The translations under genes were made by a program, and so were the position numbers. Below the pieces are notes generated by a model. That model worked only from the letters and a program-made list of their open reading frames with translations. It searched no databases and was not told where the DNA came from. Of a DNA stretch of 64,000 bases, positions 38,718 to 49,501 are shown in pieces (position 1 is the first letter of the stretch; each line of letters opens with the position of its first letter). Source of the DNA: Amphirosellinia nigrospora (taxonomy: Eukaryota; Ascomycota; Sordariomycetes; Xylariales; Xylariaceae); the NCBI GenBank assembly GCA_004123355.1, contig SCHM01000003.1, positions 4,359,058-4,423,057 of the forward strand, read 5' to 3'.

Positions 38718-39519
38718 TTATAACCGTCCGCCCATGATGCCGAGTCCTACTCCAGCTATAACGCCGGCCACACAAGCAGCTGTGGGTCGCGGCGCTCCAT
38801 TCTCACTACCGATTGTAAACGCTCCCTGAGTGCCGGCGCGGCATAGTCCGTTGCTCAAGCCGTGGCAGGCCGACAGAGAGAGAGTCGAACATATCGATGT
38901 GGCCGTGGCCGATGGAAGCGTCGTCTGGGCCTGGGCCACCGTCGTCCCTCCAGCTCCTGGGACCTGTATCGTCACGCCGTATCCAGCGTTGGCGCCCTGC
39001 AGCCCCTGTACACACGAATCGTAGTTCTGGGAGCAGTCGCGCAGGGCCGTAGTGCACGCGGCGGCGTTGCTAAAGGACGTCGGTATGACGGGAAGGCGAA
39101 GTATGAGTTGCTTATGTATGAAGGCATGGCCGTAGGTCCGCTGCCCGCGCGACTCCCGTGCACGTTGCTCTGGGCATCCATCATCGTCAGCCGTGTACAC
39201 CAGCCTTCAGCATGCAATGGCATGAGAACCCGGAGCTAGGGAGGAACTTACGTCGTAGGACAGCATGCGGCGCTTTGGTGGGCGTCCAGCGAGCATGTCT
39301 GGCCATTCTCACAGCATGCGCCTTCGAACTGCGCCCCTGGTCTTCGCAGCTGAAATAGTTGGCCGGACAGGTGATGTCTCTCTGGTGGATGGGGAAGAAA
39401 TCGACGACTTCGGAGTATCCCAACGGGTCGACCGGGTTGGCTAATGTCGTCTGTATTGCCGAGGTCGCTATCGCTATGGAGAATAGGGTGGCTGCTTGCC
39501 GGCAGCTTTGTGGTCGCAT
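38718..39519 (-). CDS. Secreted, probably GPI-anchored Cys-rich protein (three frame breaks)
   Basis: The ATG at 39519 starts a signal-peptide-like N-terminus (MRPQSCRQAATLFSIAIATS, then AIQTTLANP). A Cys module follows: ITCPANYFSCEDQG, then in another frame AQFEGACCENGQTCSLDAHQ and SAACCPTTATCTG across an intron (39251-39170, GTAAGT...CCCAG). The second module is YISNSYFAFP and NAAACTTALRDCSQNYDSCV, followed by a Gly/Thr/Ala-rich linker. A second Cys-containing part (SICSTLSLSACHGLSNGLC) comes next. The extreme C-terminus is hydrophobic (AACVAGVIAGVGLGIMGG), as in GPI-attachment signals. Frame breaks near 39335, 39152 and 39087 each lack one base. Corrected length is 240 residues. The layout matches a family often annotated in ascomycetes as GPI-anchored protein of unknown role at the cell wall or plasma membrane. 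Confidence 0.68.
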
Positions 39520-40216
39520 GATTAGATGTGGTAGATGGGCGAAGGCTCAGGTATCAACAATTCAACATAGCCAATTGTGGGGTCGCAAGAGGTCGTCGGT
39601 CTATCTCCAAGGCCAATTCAGTGGTGGCACAGTCAAGCGAGGTGTCGGCCGATCAGAACGAGCAATCGAGTTGGAAATGGTTTCAGCTTCCGTCGCCCCA
39701 GTGCTCTCTCGGGAAATCAGAATCGGATCGTTAGCCTAATGGTGGAGAGGTCCGATCGATCATTCATTCGAGTGGGAAGCAGGTCAGAAAATGGGCTGTG
39801 TGCTATCTGCAGGCCGATGTGTATCACTGCTGCATACTAGAATTGCCTATTTTGGGATGACTTGTCCAAGTGTCCGCCGAGAATGACAGTACGCCACTAA
39901 GTACAGTAGCAGCGAGAGCTGAACTGCCAGAATCAAGGTGGTATGGTGGCCGCTCCTATCAAAGTGCTCATGAAGATCCTGGACACACTGTTCGCCCGGC
40001 AACCACCAATCAATCTTCGAGGTGGGGGGTTTTGGCGGGGTACAAGCTGCGTCATAATCTACCTAGGGTACCTCGGTAGTGCACTGTGCATTAAAGTGAC
40101 ATGATGACTGTATCGTTTCCCCCCAGCGCACTGTGTTTTTCTAGCTAAACCAGCACTTTATTGATAGAAGGATTTCGACACTTGCAACACATTGATACAC
40201 CAGACAAGAGATTCCG
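39520..40216. other. Divergent intergenic region between the GPI-type gene and COX19
   Basis: About 700 bp between divergent start codons; both promoters must lie here. A CTACCTAGGGTACCTCGG motif occurs near 40059-40078. No coding feature was recognised. Confidence 0.5.
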
Positions 40217-40717
40217 ATGAGTTCATTTGGCAGCCCAGGTTCAAGTACCCTCACAACAAAGCCAACTCCGTAAGTCGGCAGAAACTGCGCCCTCTCAATC
40301 ACTCACCTACTTTCTGTCTAATACGTGCCATACTAACCACCCAGCCCCTGATAGTCCAGAGCGCGGTAGCTTTCCTTTAGACCATGATGGTACACCTAAT
40401 AGCACATGCCTATAATATCGCCGTATGACTGATAGAGGCTAGGCGAATGCAAGCACGTCATGACACGGTACCTCTCTTGTATCAAAAAGGTGAAGGGTAT
40501 GAACGACGAAGAATGCCGCATGCTGGCTAAGGCATATCTCGGATGTCGGATGGATCGGTAAGCCCCATATCACCATTCTCTGTGACACAGATGCTGACCG
40601 TGAGCCAACGATAGAAACCTGATGGCCAAGGATGACTTCAAAAATTTGGGATTCGCCGAAGAGCCAATTAAAAAATCACCAGCATCTAGTTCTGAAGGTG
40701 GGAAAACGAGTTCATAA
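40217..40717 (+). CDS. COX19: Cox19, cytochrome c oxidase assembly protein (CHCH, twin CX9C)
   Basis: Cox19 works with Cox11 in copper delivery to cytochrome c oxidase in the mitochondrial intermembrane space. Four small exons join cleanly: 40217-40269, 40355-40389, 40443-40557 and 40615-40717. They total 306 nt, 101 residues plus stop. The protein reads [57 protein letters not shown] and [20 protein letters not shown], then NLGF. The twin CX9C cysteines (C-x9-C in [12 protein letters not shown] and [12 protein letters not shown]) are intact. Intron 1 has a consensus TACTAAC branch at 40331-40337. The acceptor GATAG at 40354 was chosen because the nearer CAG would create an immediate stop. 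This gene has no frame error. Confidence 0.95.
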
Positions 40718-41414
40718 TAATCTCAAGACGTAAAATTGAACAGCCGAGCTGGCGAAGTTAGTCTATCTCAAGGCTAGACCTGTATATCAACACTCAGGTC
40801 TTCGCGGACCAGCGACACCACGTGTCGGTAACGACTAGTTATCGTATGTAACATCTACCAGATGCGGGTATCACGAGACCATTAAACTTCGAGTACTAAT
40901 ATTATTGAGCCCTGATAATTATGAAAAGATACAAGTGAATCATTCGTACGAGACATCTGCCGAGTGGTAAAGAGTTACACATGCATATATAATCTCTCTT
41001 GAGAATAGCTAGGTAGTTGTCCCATAATTTTGACCGCCAAGACAGGTAAGCAAAATATGTCGTCAATTGAACCCAACACCCACCCATCATTTCCCTTACA
41101 GATACAAGAGTGCTTCGAGTCACGATATATGCAAAGCGGCTCGTTTAAATGGAACAATACTTAGGTGGTCGGCGTTGAGATATCATGAAGTTGGTAAAGC
41201 CGGCTTATATCCTCGAGGGCGGGCATTCTAATGTAGCAGGTGGTCCGACAGCGTTAAGTTTGTGGGTTCTTGCCCTTAGTATCGCTAATCTACTACATAG
41301 TACCTGGATCATTACAACAACGAAGAATACTTGAGACACATTGATAGATCTTTATTTATTTTTAACTTTAGAAATTCAACTCCGCTCTAAAAATGAGCTG
41401 ATGATACTTGCAAG
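40718..41414. other. Intergenic region, no gene seen
   Basis: About 700 bp between COX19 and the SCS-like gene, both on the plus strand. It holds the COX19 3' end and the next promoter. It is AT-rich and has no protein-like frames. Confidence 0.5.
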
Positions 41415-44126
41415 ATGATACGTAGTGTGCTCGAAGTTCGCGACCAGCTATCAAGGCGGGCTGGTCGAGTTGCCAGTAGCCGGAAATTTGGCAGCTCTCC
41501 AGTACGACATAATTATGATTCGACACTCAAAAACCTCAAGATCGGGAGTCATACGCGGGTGATCTTTCAGGGATTTACAGGTTTGTACTTCTCAAGCAAG
41601 GTCAATTCAAGTCTGGGGGATTAATTCAGTTTGGAAACAGGAAAGCAGGCCACCGCCAACGCCAAGGAGTCTGTAGAATGGGGGACCAACATCGTCGGCG
41701 GCGTCCGGCCCGGGTTTGAGGGGGAACATCTCGGACTGCCAGTCCTTCCCACGGTTCGAAAGGTTGGGATGCTTGAAAGCAAACCGTATCCCGCTCTAGC
41801 CTTACGAGCAAGATGGACGTGACAATGGCTAAGCTGAAATCTGTCGACAGGCAATGGAAGTCCTCAAACCCGACGCCACGGGCATCTATGTCGCAGCACA
41901 CCAAGCAACAGGCGCTATTGAAGAGGCTATCGAGGCTGAAGTTCCCTTAATTGTTGCCGTTGCGGAGCACATTCCACTACACGACATGATGAGTAAATAT
42001 CTGACGAATAAAGGACCAGAATAAGGACTGATTACATGGTATCTAGATACATGCTATGCTCAAGACGCAGAACAAGTCAAGACTTGTTGGCGCCAATTCA
42101 CCAGGCATTATATCCGCGGTGGGAAAGTGTAGAATAGGTGGGTGTCGTTTCACCGTGCTGCCGAAATGGTAGAATTAACTATTAACTCCAGGTTTTCAAC
42201 CACTGCCGTGCTTCAAGCCAGGACGAGTAGGCATTGTAGCGCGGTCAGGCACCCTAAGTTACGAAAGTAAGGCTTATTCTTTTATCCTTTTACATTTATT
42301 AAGATACACTTGCTGACATTCAGTCTGCCAGCTGCTGCTTCCACTTTGAGATCCGGTCTAGGTCAGACTATATGCATAGGTGTTGGCGGTGATATCCTCC
42401 CCGGCACGACTCTGAAGGACGGTCTCCAGATCCTGGCTGAGGATGAAGACACGGGAGGCCATTGCACTGGTAGGCGAAATCGGGGGAGAGGCTGAAATCG
42501 AGGCCGCGGACTGGATCAAGCAATATCGGGCAAAAACAGCACAGCCCAAGTGAGTTAAACTTCCCACCAAAAACTAAGACCCATCCTATATAATAAAAGC
42601 CAACGTTGGAATTCAACTAGGCCCATCGCCGCCATCTCGGGGATAAATGCCGCTCCGGGCCGGATAATGGGCCACGCCGGCGCCTTTGCCCTTCCCGGTG
42701 AGCCATCCGCCCAAGATAAGGTCGAGACACTTCAGGCGGCTGGTTGCGCCATCGTAAACCACCCCGCCCGGTTTGGGCCCGTCCTAAAATGCATGTTAGA
42801 CGGTTCGACGCCTTCGGGATATGGTGTCACCGCACCCGCAACAGGAGCTGGTTTTCAACGTCGAGGGATTCACACTCTCATGAGACGACCTACTTCGAAC
42901 GTTACTAAAGGTCATGCGCAGCAGACGAGATCCATTTATCTAACACAGTCAACCGCTTTCGACCTCCTACGGCAACGTGGACTGCCAGTTGCCGATGGTA
43001 CCTCTGACCTAAACGAAGGCCATCTTCTCGCCGTGATCCTCAATCGGTCTACTAGCCGTCCATGCGTCATCGCTTCTCTATCTGCCAATGATACACCCAA
43101 GAGGTTCGACTACGACTACGGGGTCGGAGCGAAGGACATAGACATTGGCGCCATCGCATCACAACTGGGTCTCGATAGCAGTAACACCAAAGTGATCTCC
43201 TCGCTTCGCACTATTGTCACAGGGCTCGTGACCCTCTTCGCAGAAAAAGAAGCATATCTCTTGGAAACGCGTCTCATCGCCTTGAAGCCTCGAAGCCCCG
43301 ACCTCGCCATCGCGTCCGCGCGCCTCGGCTTCGACGACGCTGCCCATCGCAGCGGTGGACGGCAGGCGGATATCCAGGCGCTACGAGACACGAGCGTCGA
43401 GGATGCCGCGGAAGTGAGCGTAGAGAAGGACGGCATCGTCTACATCAAGCTGCCGAACGGCGACGAAATTGCGAATATCGGGACCCTCGTCAACGGAGCC
43501 GGGCTTGCGATGAACACGGTCGATGCCATAGCGGACGCCGGGGCCGCGCTGCGAATTTCCTGGATACGGGCGGCAAGGCGACGAGCGAGACGGTCAAGAA
43601 GAGCTTTGAGGTTATCTTGAAGGATCCGAGGGTTAAGGTAAGCCTTATCCTGCTCTTGCTAGATATTCCATATTCCTGAATTGCAATTTTCATTCTCATT
43701 CAAGCCAACTCACTATATTCTCACAAACCTCGCTGATAACGGAAGTAAACAGTGCGTCTTCGTTAACATCTTCGGTGGCCTAACGCTCGGAGATATGATC
43801 GCTAGAGGTGTTATCCTCGCATTCCGCGACTTAGACAGTAAGTAATTCTGTATCATTTTCTTCGCATTCTCAGCGACTTTCAGTGTACAAACTTCGCCCT
43901 CTATCTAGTATGGTACTAAGAATTGTGAAACCCTCGTGAACTACGTCTAGAAAAGCGATAACTAATTCCGAGCGTCCTAGTGAGCGTACCAGTCGTGGTC
44001 CGCATCCGCGGCACAAATGAGAAAGAGGGTCAACAAATAATTGCTGAAAGCGGTCTACCTCTCTTCGCCTTCGACGACTTCGACGAGGCGGTGAAAAAGG
44101 CCATTGAGTTAGCAAACGGATCGTAA
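41415..44126 (+). CDS. Fused alpha-beta succinyl-CoA synthetase-like acyl-CoA ligase (frame breaks)
   Basis: The N-terminus (MIRSVLEVRDQLSRRAGRVA) is Arg/Ser-rich like a mitochondrial presequence. The alpha-type half follows: LKIGSHTRVIFQGFTGKQAT, the CoA-binding EWGTNIVGGVRPGFEGEHLG, LIVAVAEHIPLHDMM, LVGANSPGIISAVGKCRIG, TEAIALVGEIGGEAEIE and the phospho-His loop in GRIMGHAGAFALPG. A reduced beta-type half then continues in the same gene (IYLTQSTAFDLLRQRGLPVA, NGAGLAMNTVDAIADAGG, FLDTGGKATSETVKKSFEVI, VFVNIFGGLTLGDMIARG). It ends AIELANGS. Nine exons: 41415-41580, 41641-41762, 41851-41992, 42047-42137, 42192-42266, 42332-42549, 42621-43637, 43753-43837 and 43981-44126. There is one extra G near 42453 and one base missing near 43540. 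The exon 3/4 junction is also off frame. The exact acyl substrate is unknown. Confidence 0.85.
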
Positions 44127-44349
44127 TTGGATACAGCTACATGTGCAACCCCTAGTGTGCTGCAAGCTCTGAGCCATTACTAGTTGATCTCATCTCTTAG
44201 TAAGGAGGTAGGGTAGTATATAGGATCAGTCTCTAGCCAAAATACCCTTTTCTAACTCTCTCATATATACATCTAGTAGCCTGAAACAAATCTATCAACA
44301 TTTACAGAAAATTAGACCAACATGAAGTCGAAATGGAAATCCAGGCCTT
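44127..44349. other. Short convergent gap between the SCS-like gene and the MFS transporter
   Basis: 223 bp separate two converging stop codons. Both 3' UTRs must be short or overlap, which leaves room for antisense 3' transcription. No hairpin terminator is expected in a eukaryote and none is claimed. Confidence 0.5.
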
Positions 44350-46481
44350 TTAGACGCGCTGTATAGCCCAAAGACCTCTTAAATACAACACCTTCTCCTT
44401 CACAGTCGACGCACGGCTAGCATGCCGTGTCAGCTCTGCCGAGGGCACGACGCCATCGTCGCGGATGGCGAGCTCGCGCTGCTCTTTAGAGAGCTGTGCT
44501 TGTTCAAGTTCCCAGACCTTCCAGGCGCGGAGGCACCAGCCAAATATGAAGGCACCAATGTACATAAATCCCGTGAAGAGCTGCACGTCGCGGTAGCCCC
44601 AGGTCCCTGGAGTGCGTAGGCTTAGGCCGATTACTTCGGCAAAGGTGGCTGGGAGGATGAGGACGATCCAGGTCACCGATAGAGCTATTCCCCAGTTAGA
44701 CATGTCATTGCGTTCCTCTAGTGTTAGTAGGTAGGTAGGTAAAAATGTGCTGCTCACCGGAGGGAATTATGGCTAGACCAACAACCTCGGCGCAAACTGG
44801 CGTGACCGCAGCCCACATAGTGCCAGCTACAGAACCGGAAAGTAGCGCAAACACAATACAGCCGGCGAGCGTCCGGGCCCCGAATGTCCATACGAAAAGA
44901 CACAGTAGGCCACACCACAGGCTGCTAAGGTTGGCAATGTTCAGACGGCCCACGGTGTCGCTGGAGAGGCCGATAGCAGGTCGTCCGAGTCCCTGTGCCA
45001 CTTTTCTACGGGTCAGCAAACATTTCCCCTATTTCCTTAGAACGCGCTACCAAAACTTACAGTTGAAGAGCGCGCCGACGAGCGAGGCTTGTGAAGGCGG
45101 CAGGCCCACCGCCTGACAATACGCGACGATACTGAAAACAAGGATGACATAGCCCATTAGGGAGAGTATCATCCAGAGCTGGAACATGATGAAGCTAGGG
45201 CGTTTGAAGAGCTTCCAGTTGAAGGCAACGAGGACGGAGCTAACGGCCTTGTTGCGATCGCGGATGAAGAAGCTCGCGATGCCGTTTACGACAAAGCAGA
45301 TGATGGCAAGTGTCCGGAATGTCCAGGGTAGACCGATGTTTTGAATCACTGTAGCACTAGTGGTTAGCTATTGCTCATCGTATTTTGAGGAATATGGGAC
45401 AATGTTGTCAAGGGATGGTGGACTGTGGTTAACTATCGGACCATGCTTTCCTTGAAGATGGGAGGGATGGCCGTTGAGGGTTACTTACTCGCATTGGTTC
45501 CTAGAGAGTAGATCAATCCGCCGAATCCCGACCCCGATGCAACGAAGCCGTTCGCGAGAGATCGTCTCTTCTTGAACCATTGCGCGGGCACGGGAGCCGA
45601 TACTACGAAGGTTAGTCCTAGGCCTATGCCGAAGGATATACCCTGTGATAGAATAATGTGCCAAAGCTCGGTTGCAAAGGACGAGCCGATGAAGGCAATA
45701 CTTTTCTCGTCATGTAAGTTTACTTTCCGTTGTGAAGAACGAGGACTTGCGGTAGGGAGATACTTACACTTCAAATAGGACGCCGATGAAGACGGTGAGT
45801 CGCGTGCCGCATTTATCCCATCCTCCCAGAAACGTCGCCAACGGCGAGATTACAAAAGCTGATGCCCCGGAGTCAGTCAGCAGTGGTTAATCGAGATAGG
45901 TGCGAAATGGGAACGGCCTATACCTATCGACAGAGACAGGCCGCCTATGAAGGCATAACTCAAAGCTGTTGTGTGAAAGGTATTCGTTCTAATGTAATAA
46001 GCCAAGAAGACGGCATACGCCTAATCCATGGAGTTGCTAGTTAGCGAATCCCCTTGCGCGTTTTTTATCTGAGCGAGTTCTAATGATGACGTACCGAATT
46101 CAGTCCCCATGTGTGGGCGTTCAAGAAGGCCTAAGAGATGCCGAGTCAGAAATGCCATTTGCGGATTAAGCAACTTTTCTTTTGGGGCTTTCATAATGCG
46201 ATTTCTTTTGTCTACCAAGAAGCTAGCTTGGCTTTTCAAGACAACCCAATAAAAAGAAATCACTTACAACCGCAATGACCACAACCCTGTGGCTGTTGTT
46301 AGCTACGTTCAGGGATGATGGTTACTTAATGGTAGGGTTCTTACCAGCCATAGCCTCCTTCTTTCAACTCATCTTCGGGCTGCGTTTGTGGCTGCTGCGG
46401 CTGTTGCAATTCTAATTGCGCCTCGTCTTGCGTTTGGCTCTCCATTGTGGTCGCTTGCTCAATCTTGTCGGATTCCGACAT
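44350..46481 (-). CDS. MFS monocarboxylate transporter-like (MCT/Mch family) protein
   Basis: Nine exons join without error: 46481-46345, 46286-46268, 46130-46095, 46020-45924, 45858-45768, 45700-45489, 45348-45061, 45000-44758 and 44717-44350. They sum to 1491 nt, 496 residues. The N-terminus is an acidic, Gln-rich cytosolic tail (MSESDKIEQATTMESQTQDE). It leads to GGYGWVVVIAVAFLNAHMWG, the conserved MCT start of helix 1 (family motif GGYGW). Further helices include YAVFLAYYIRTNTFHTTALS, YAFIGGLSLSI, ISFGIGLGLTFVVSAPVPAQ, WFKKRRSLANGFVASGSGFG (the loop motif between the N-terminal helices) and VCAEVVGLAIIPS. Twelve membrane helices are expected. Family members move monocarboxylates or related organic acids; the substrate here is unknown. 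Exon 2 is only 19 nt. It is convergent with the SCS-like enzyme. Confidence 0.88.
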
Positions 46482-48198
46482 GGTCTTGGCGGGCGACGCC
46501 TCCCGGGGCCTCGATTTTCTACCTAAGGTTATAATAGGTTTAAGTGCGCTGCGGTATGGGTTTGGTCAAAACTCAAAGCCGAAAGCAGCGATCAGTCGAC
46601 AAATCGATCTTCCCGGCCCCGAAGTTGGAATGCAGGCTTATTCTTGATTTTTCACCTTCAAAAATCATCAGATGTATCAATCATATATACTACATCAGGC
46701 TCGGATCGTGTTAGGTAATATCTGACTCTTAGTTCCCAGCGCTTAACTCCGGACCCAGGTCAACCTCGGGAATAACCAGGGAATTAGGGAAGAATGAGGA
46801 ATCAAGAGCTCTGTCGAGGGAGAGAGAAAAAAAGGAGTTCATATTCCTTCAAACTCTATACAGTTAAGTTTACCGCTATGACTGTAGGATCCCGGGACCA
46901 GTGCTGCCACTCGGAATCGGAGACGGCATTTACTAGCGTAACTCACTCCGAATTTACACTACTGAATACAGGAGTTCTTCGTCCCAGAAATCAAAATTGC
47001 GACGTGGCTGGCCACGAAGGTTCGGCTTTGCTCGCTCTATGCTATATTCGGCCGAAGGTCTTTGCTATACCGTATAGGGGATTTCCGCTATTACAACAAC
47101 CCAGCCGTATTTGGGCACAGTACCAGCACTCCCGCGGGATTCGAGCTGCATACAGCAATTACTAATAAGAAAGAGACCCTTTTCTGCAGATTTTCTTTTT
47201 TTTTCATCAGCACTATCACCATGAGTCACGCCGATATGACACCAAGTCCAACACGTTTGCCAAGCTTCAATAGATAATGCCCGTCACTTATAGTTAAACC
47301 ATGCTCAATTTGAAACGCCGCGATCAAGTGTGGCAGCTCAAAGACTGAGTATACCGCGAATCATCGTGGTCCGAATCAATGCCCGATGGACAACGGCGGC
47401 TGTAGATAAAAAGGTGGAGTTCACACGGGTGTCAAATGCATGAATGTGAGACCGTAGTACCGGGCGCACCGGTCAGCAGATAGACTACATGCCGTCTCTG
47501 ATAGGCTGTATGCACCGGGACAGGAAGAATGCGACATTGGGGGTTTGGTTGGGGTATAGTAGTATTTGCAGTATCCGACGTACCAAGCACCAACCGGCCT
47601 GCCTCTTCCACCGCGGAAATAGAGAACTACAAGGAAGCTCATAGCTTTCGTGCTGCAAATATAAAACAAAGCTAGCTATAGCCGTCGTACTACATAAATT
47701 TTGTTTCGGGGGGCGACAGGCCACCCTGTGGACACTGACTGTATGATATATACATATATATATATATATACTTTAGATTGTGCTATATCATAGTACACTT
47801 GTCTAACTAGCCACTCCGGACAGCTCGTGAGCGCGGTCTCGCCTATTTATCGATGTCATTGGCGAACCTCGCCGCTCTGTTCGACTAATGTCGATTTTGG
47901 GGCCTAATTGGTAGCTTCAGGAACTGACGGTATTTAGTTCAATCCATCGGGTTCGTACTGTAAGCACAGTCTGTACGAGGTGTATACAAACAGCATCGCA
48001 AAGCTGAGTTTGCATCCAGTAAACCGGTCCTCGTATGCTACTGGTCAAGGACCATGCTCTGTAAGAGCGTACAACAAACGACAACATACTTCAAACCATG
48101 GCTGCGTATTATACAAGTCTATACACAGGTGATGCCGTGGAATTCCTAAGGTTGTACATATATGGACAGAGTATACAAGGTTAAGAGGGACAAAGGGC
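46482..48198. other. 1.7 kb intergenic region with an AT microsatellite
   Basis: It holds the MCT transporter promoter on the left and the RML2 3' end on the right. A (TA)n tract of about 25 bp lies near 47747-47772. Open frames are short and unlike known proteins. No RNA gene was identified. Confidence 0.5.
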
Positions 48199-49501
48199 CT
48201 ATGTATTCTTGTTCCGTCGCTTACCGTGGTTTCTCACACGTGCTACAACAACCCATTTGTTGATATTGCTCTTCCTACGTGTCTTGTAACCACCCTTGGC
48301 CTGCAGTAGATGTCAGTATCAGTGCTCGAAAAGGGTTAAAAAGGAATAGGACTAGGTGAGGTCATACCGGTCTGCCCCATGGACTGGTTGGGTGTCGGTT
48401 ACCCTTCGATTTACCACGACCACCACCGTGAGGATGGTCAACTATGTGGAGTATGTCAGCGATAATTCTGAGAAAGTGGACGCAGAAATTGGCTAGGGAT
48501 GGTAGACGCACCTTTGTTCATAGCAACACCACGAACGGTGGGGCGGATGTTGAGCCACCTGCTTCTTCCCGCCTTTCCTAGCTGTCGGTAATGATGATGG
48601 GGGTTGCTAGCAACGCCGATAGTCGCGCAAGCGTCCTTGCTCACCCTTCTAATCTCGCCACTCTGAAGACGCACAGTCACATACTTCCCGGTCATAACTC
48701 TAACACCGTCTTCTCTCATCTCCTCGTCTTTGCTCTCCACCACACCGAAAGTACCAGCGCTGCGACAAAAGACAGCACCACCCTTCGGGTGTGAGCCCAG
48801 ATTGAATACTGGTGTGCCAACTGGAACGAGGTGCAGAGGCAGACAGTTTCCACGATGAGCCGTCTTGGCAGCCAGGACACCAGGATCGATAACACCACCC
48901 ATGCTGTCGAGAAGATCCTGCGGAATGCCAGACCGGTAGCTCTGGACAACATCACCCGCCCTCATACCCTCGGGGGCCACGATATACGTCTTCTTGCCGG
49001 TGGCATCCTCGTTGAGAAGCGCAATGTGGGCGCTGCGGCCGGGATCGTACTCGATTCGCTCGATGGTGTGGGGGCCAGGAAGCCAACGATGGAAGTCGAC
49101 GGTTCGTATCCTCCTCTTCGCACCACCACCACGATGTCTCACGGTAATCTTTCCCGTGTTATTGCGGCCACCCTTGGCCATACCCTTCTTGGGGAAGGTC
49201 AACGGTAAAAAGGGCCTGCCCTTCCATAGATGATCATTGATGGGGCGCTTTAGATGTCGCAGGCCGGGCGTTCTGGGTTTGTACGTGCGCAGGAATTCGG
49301 TCGACTCACGCGAAGACTTGGAGCCCGCAGCAGGCTTCGGTGGTGCACTGTTGGCCCTGGAACGGAAGGGACAACGTCAGTCGTAGGGTTCGGCGGTGGT
49401 GCAGCAGCTCTTTGTATAGTCGCATAGGTTCGATAGAGAAGCTGGCTGCGGGACAGCATTCGCTGCGTGGGGAGGGAAAATATCCGCGGCTGCAACATCA
49501 T
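48199..49501 (-). CDS. RML2: Mitochondrial large-subunit ribosomal protein uL2 (Rml2), one frame break
   Basis: uL2m lies at the peptidyl-transferase centre of the mitochondrial ribosome. The start at 49501 ([20 protein letters not shown]) is a typical mitochondrial targeting sequence. Exons: 49501-48512, 48441-48368 and 48300-48199. Conserved parts are [59 protein letters not shown] and the C-terminal [14 protein letters not shown]. The hallmark [20 protein letters not shown] falls in exon 2, and the end is [18 protein letters not shown]. The catalytically important His of the HPHGGG loop is present. One base is missing at a CCC run near 49355 (plus strand). With it, total length is 388 residues and the frame is continuous. 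Confidence 0.95.

Noticed and set aside
40345-40354. COX19 exon 2 starting at the first CAG (40345)
   Set aside because: This acceptor leads at once to an in-frame TGA. The GATAG ten bases later gives the conserved [15 protein letters not shown].
41415-44126. ATP-citrate lyase
   Set aside because: The alpha-type half does look like the CoA-binding and phospho-His parts shared with citrate lyase. The length, domain order (alpha first, then reduced beta) and absence of a citrate synthase-like C-terminus fit an SCS-like fusion better.
47747-47772. (TA)n tract as a replication origin
   Set aside because: An AT microsatellite alone does not define an origin in filamentous fungi, and no other feature supports it.
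48591-49208. Plus-strand frames opposite RML2
   Set aside because: They are antisense shadows of a highly conserved ribosomal protein gene and have no independent support.
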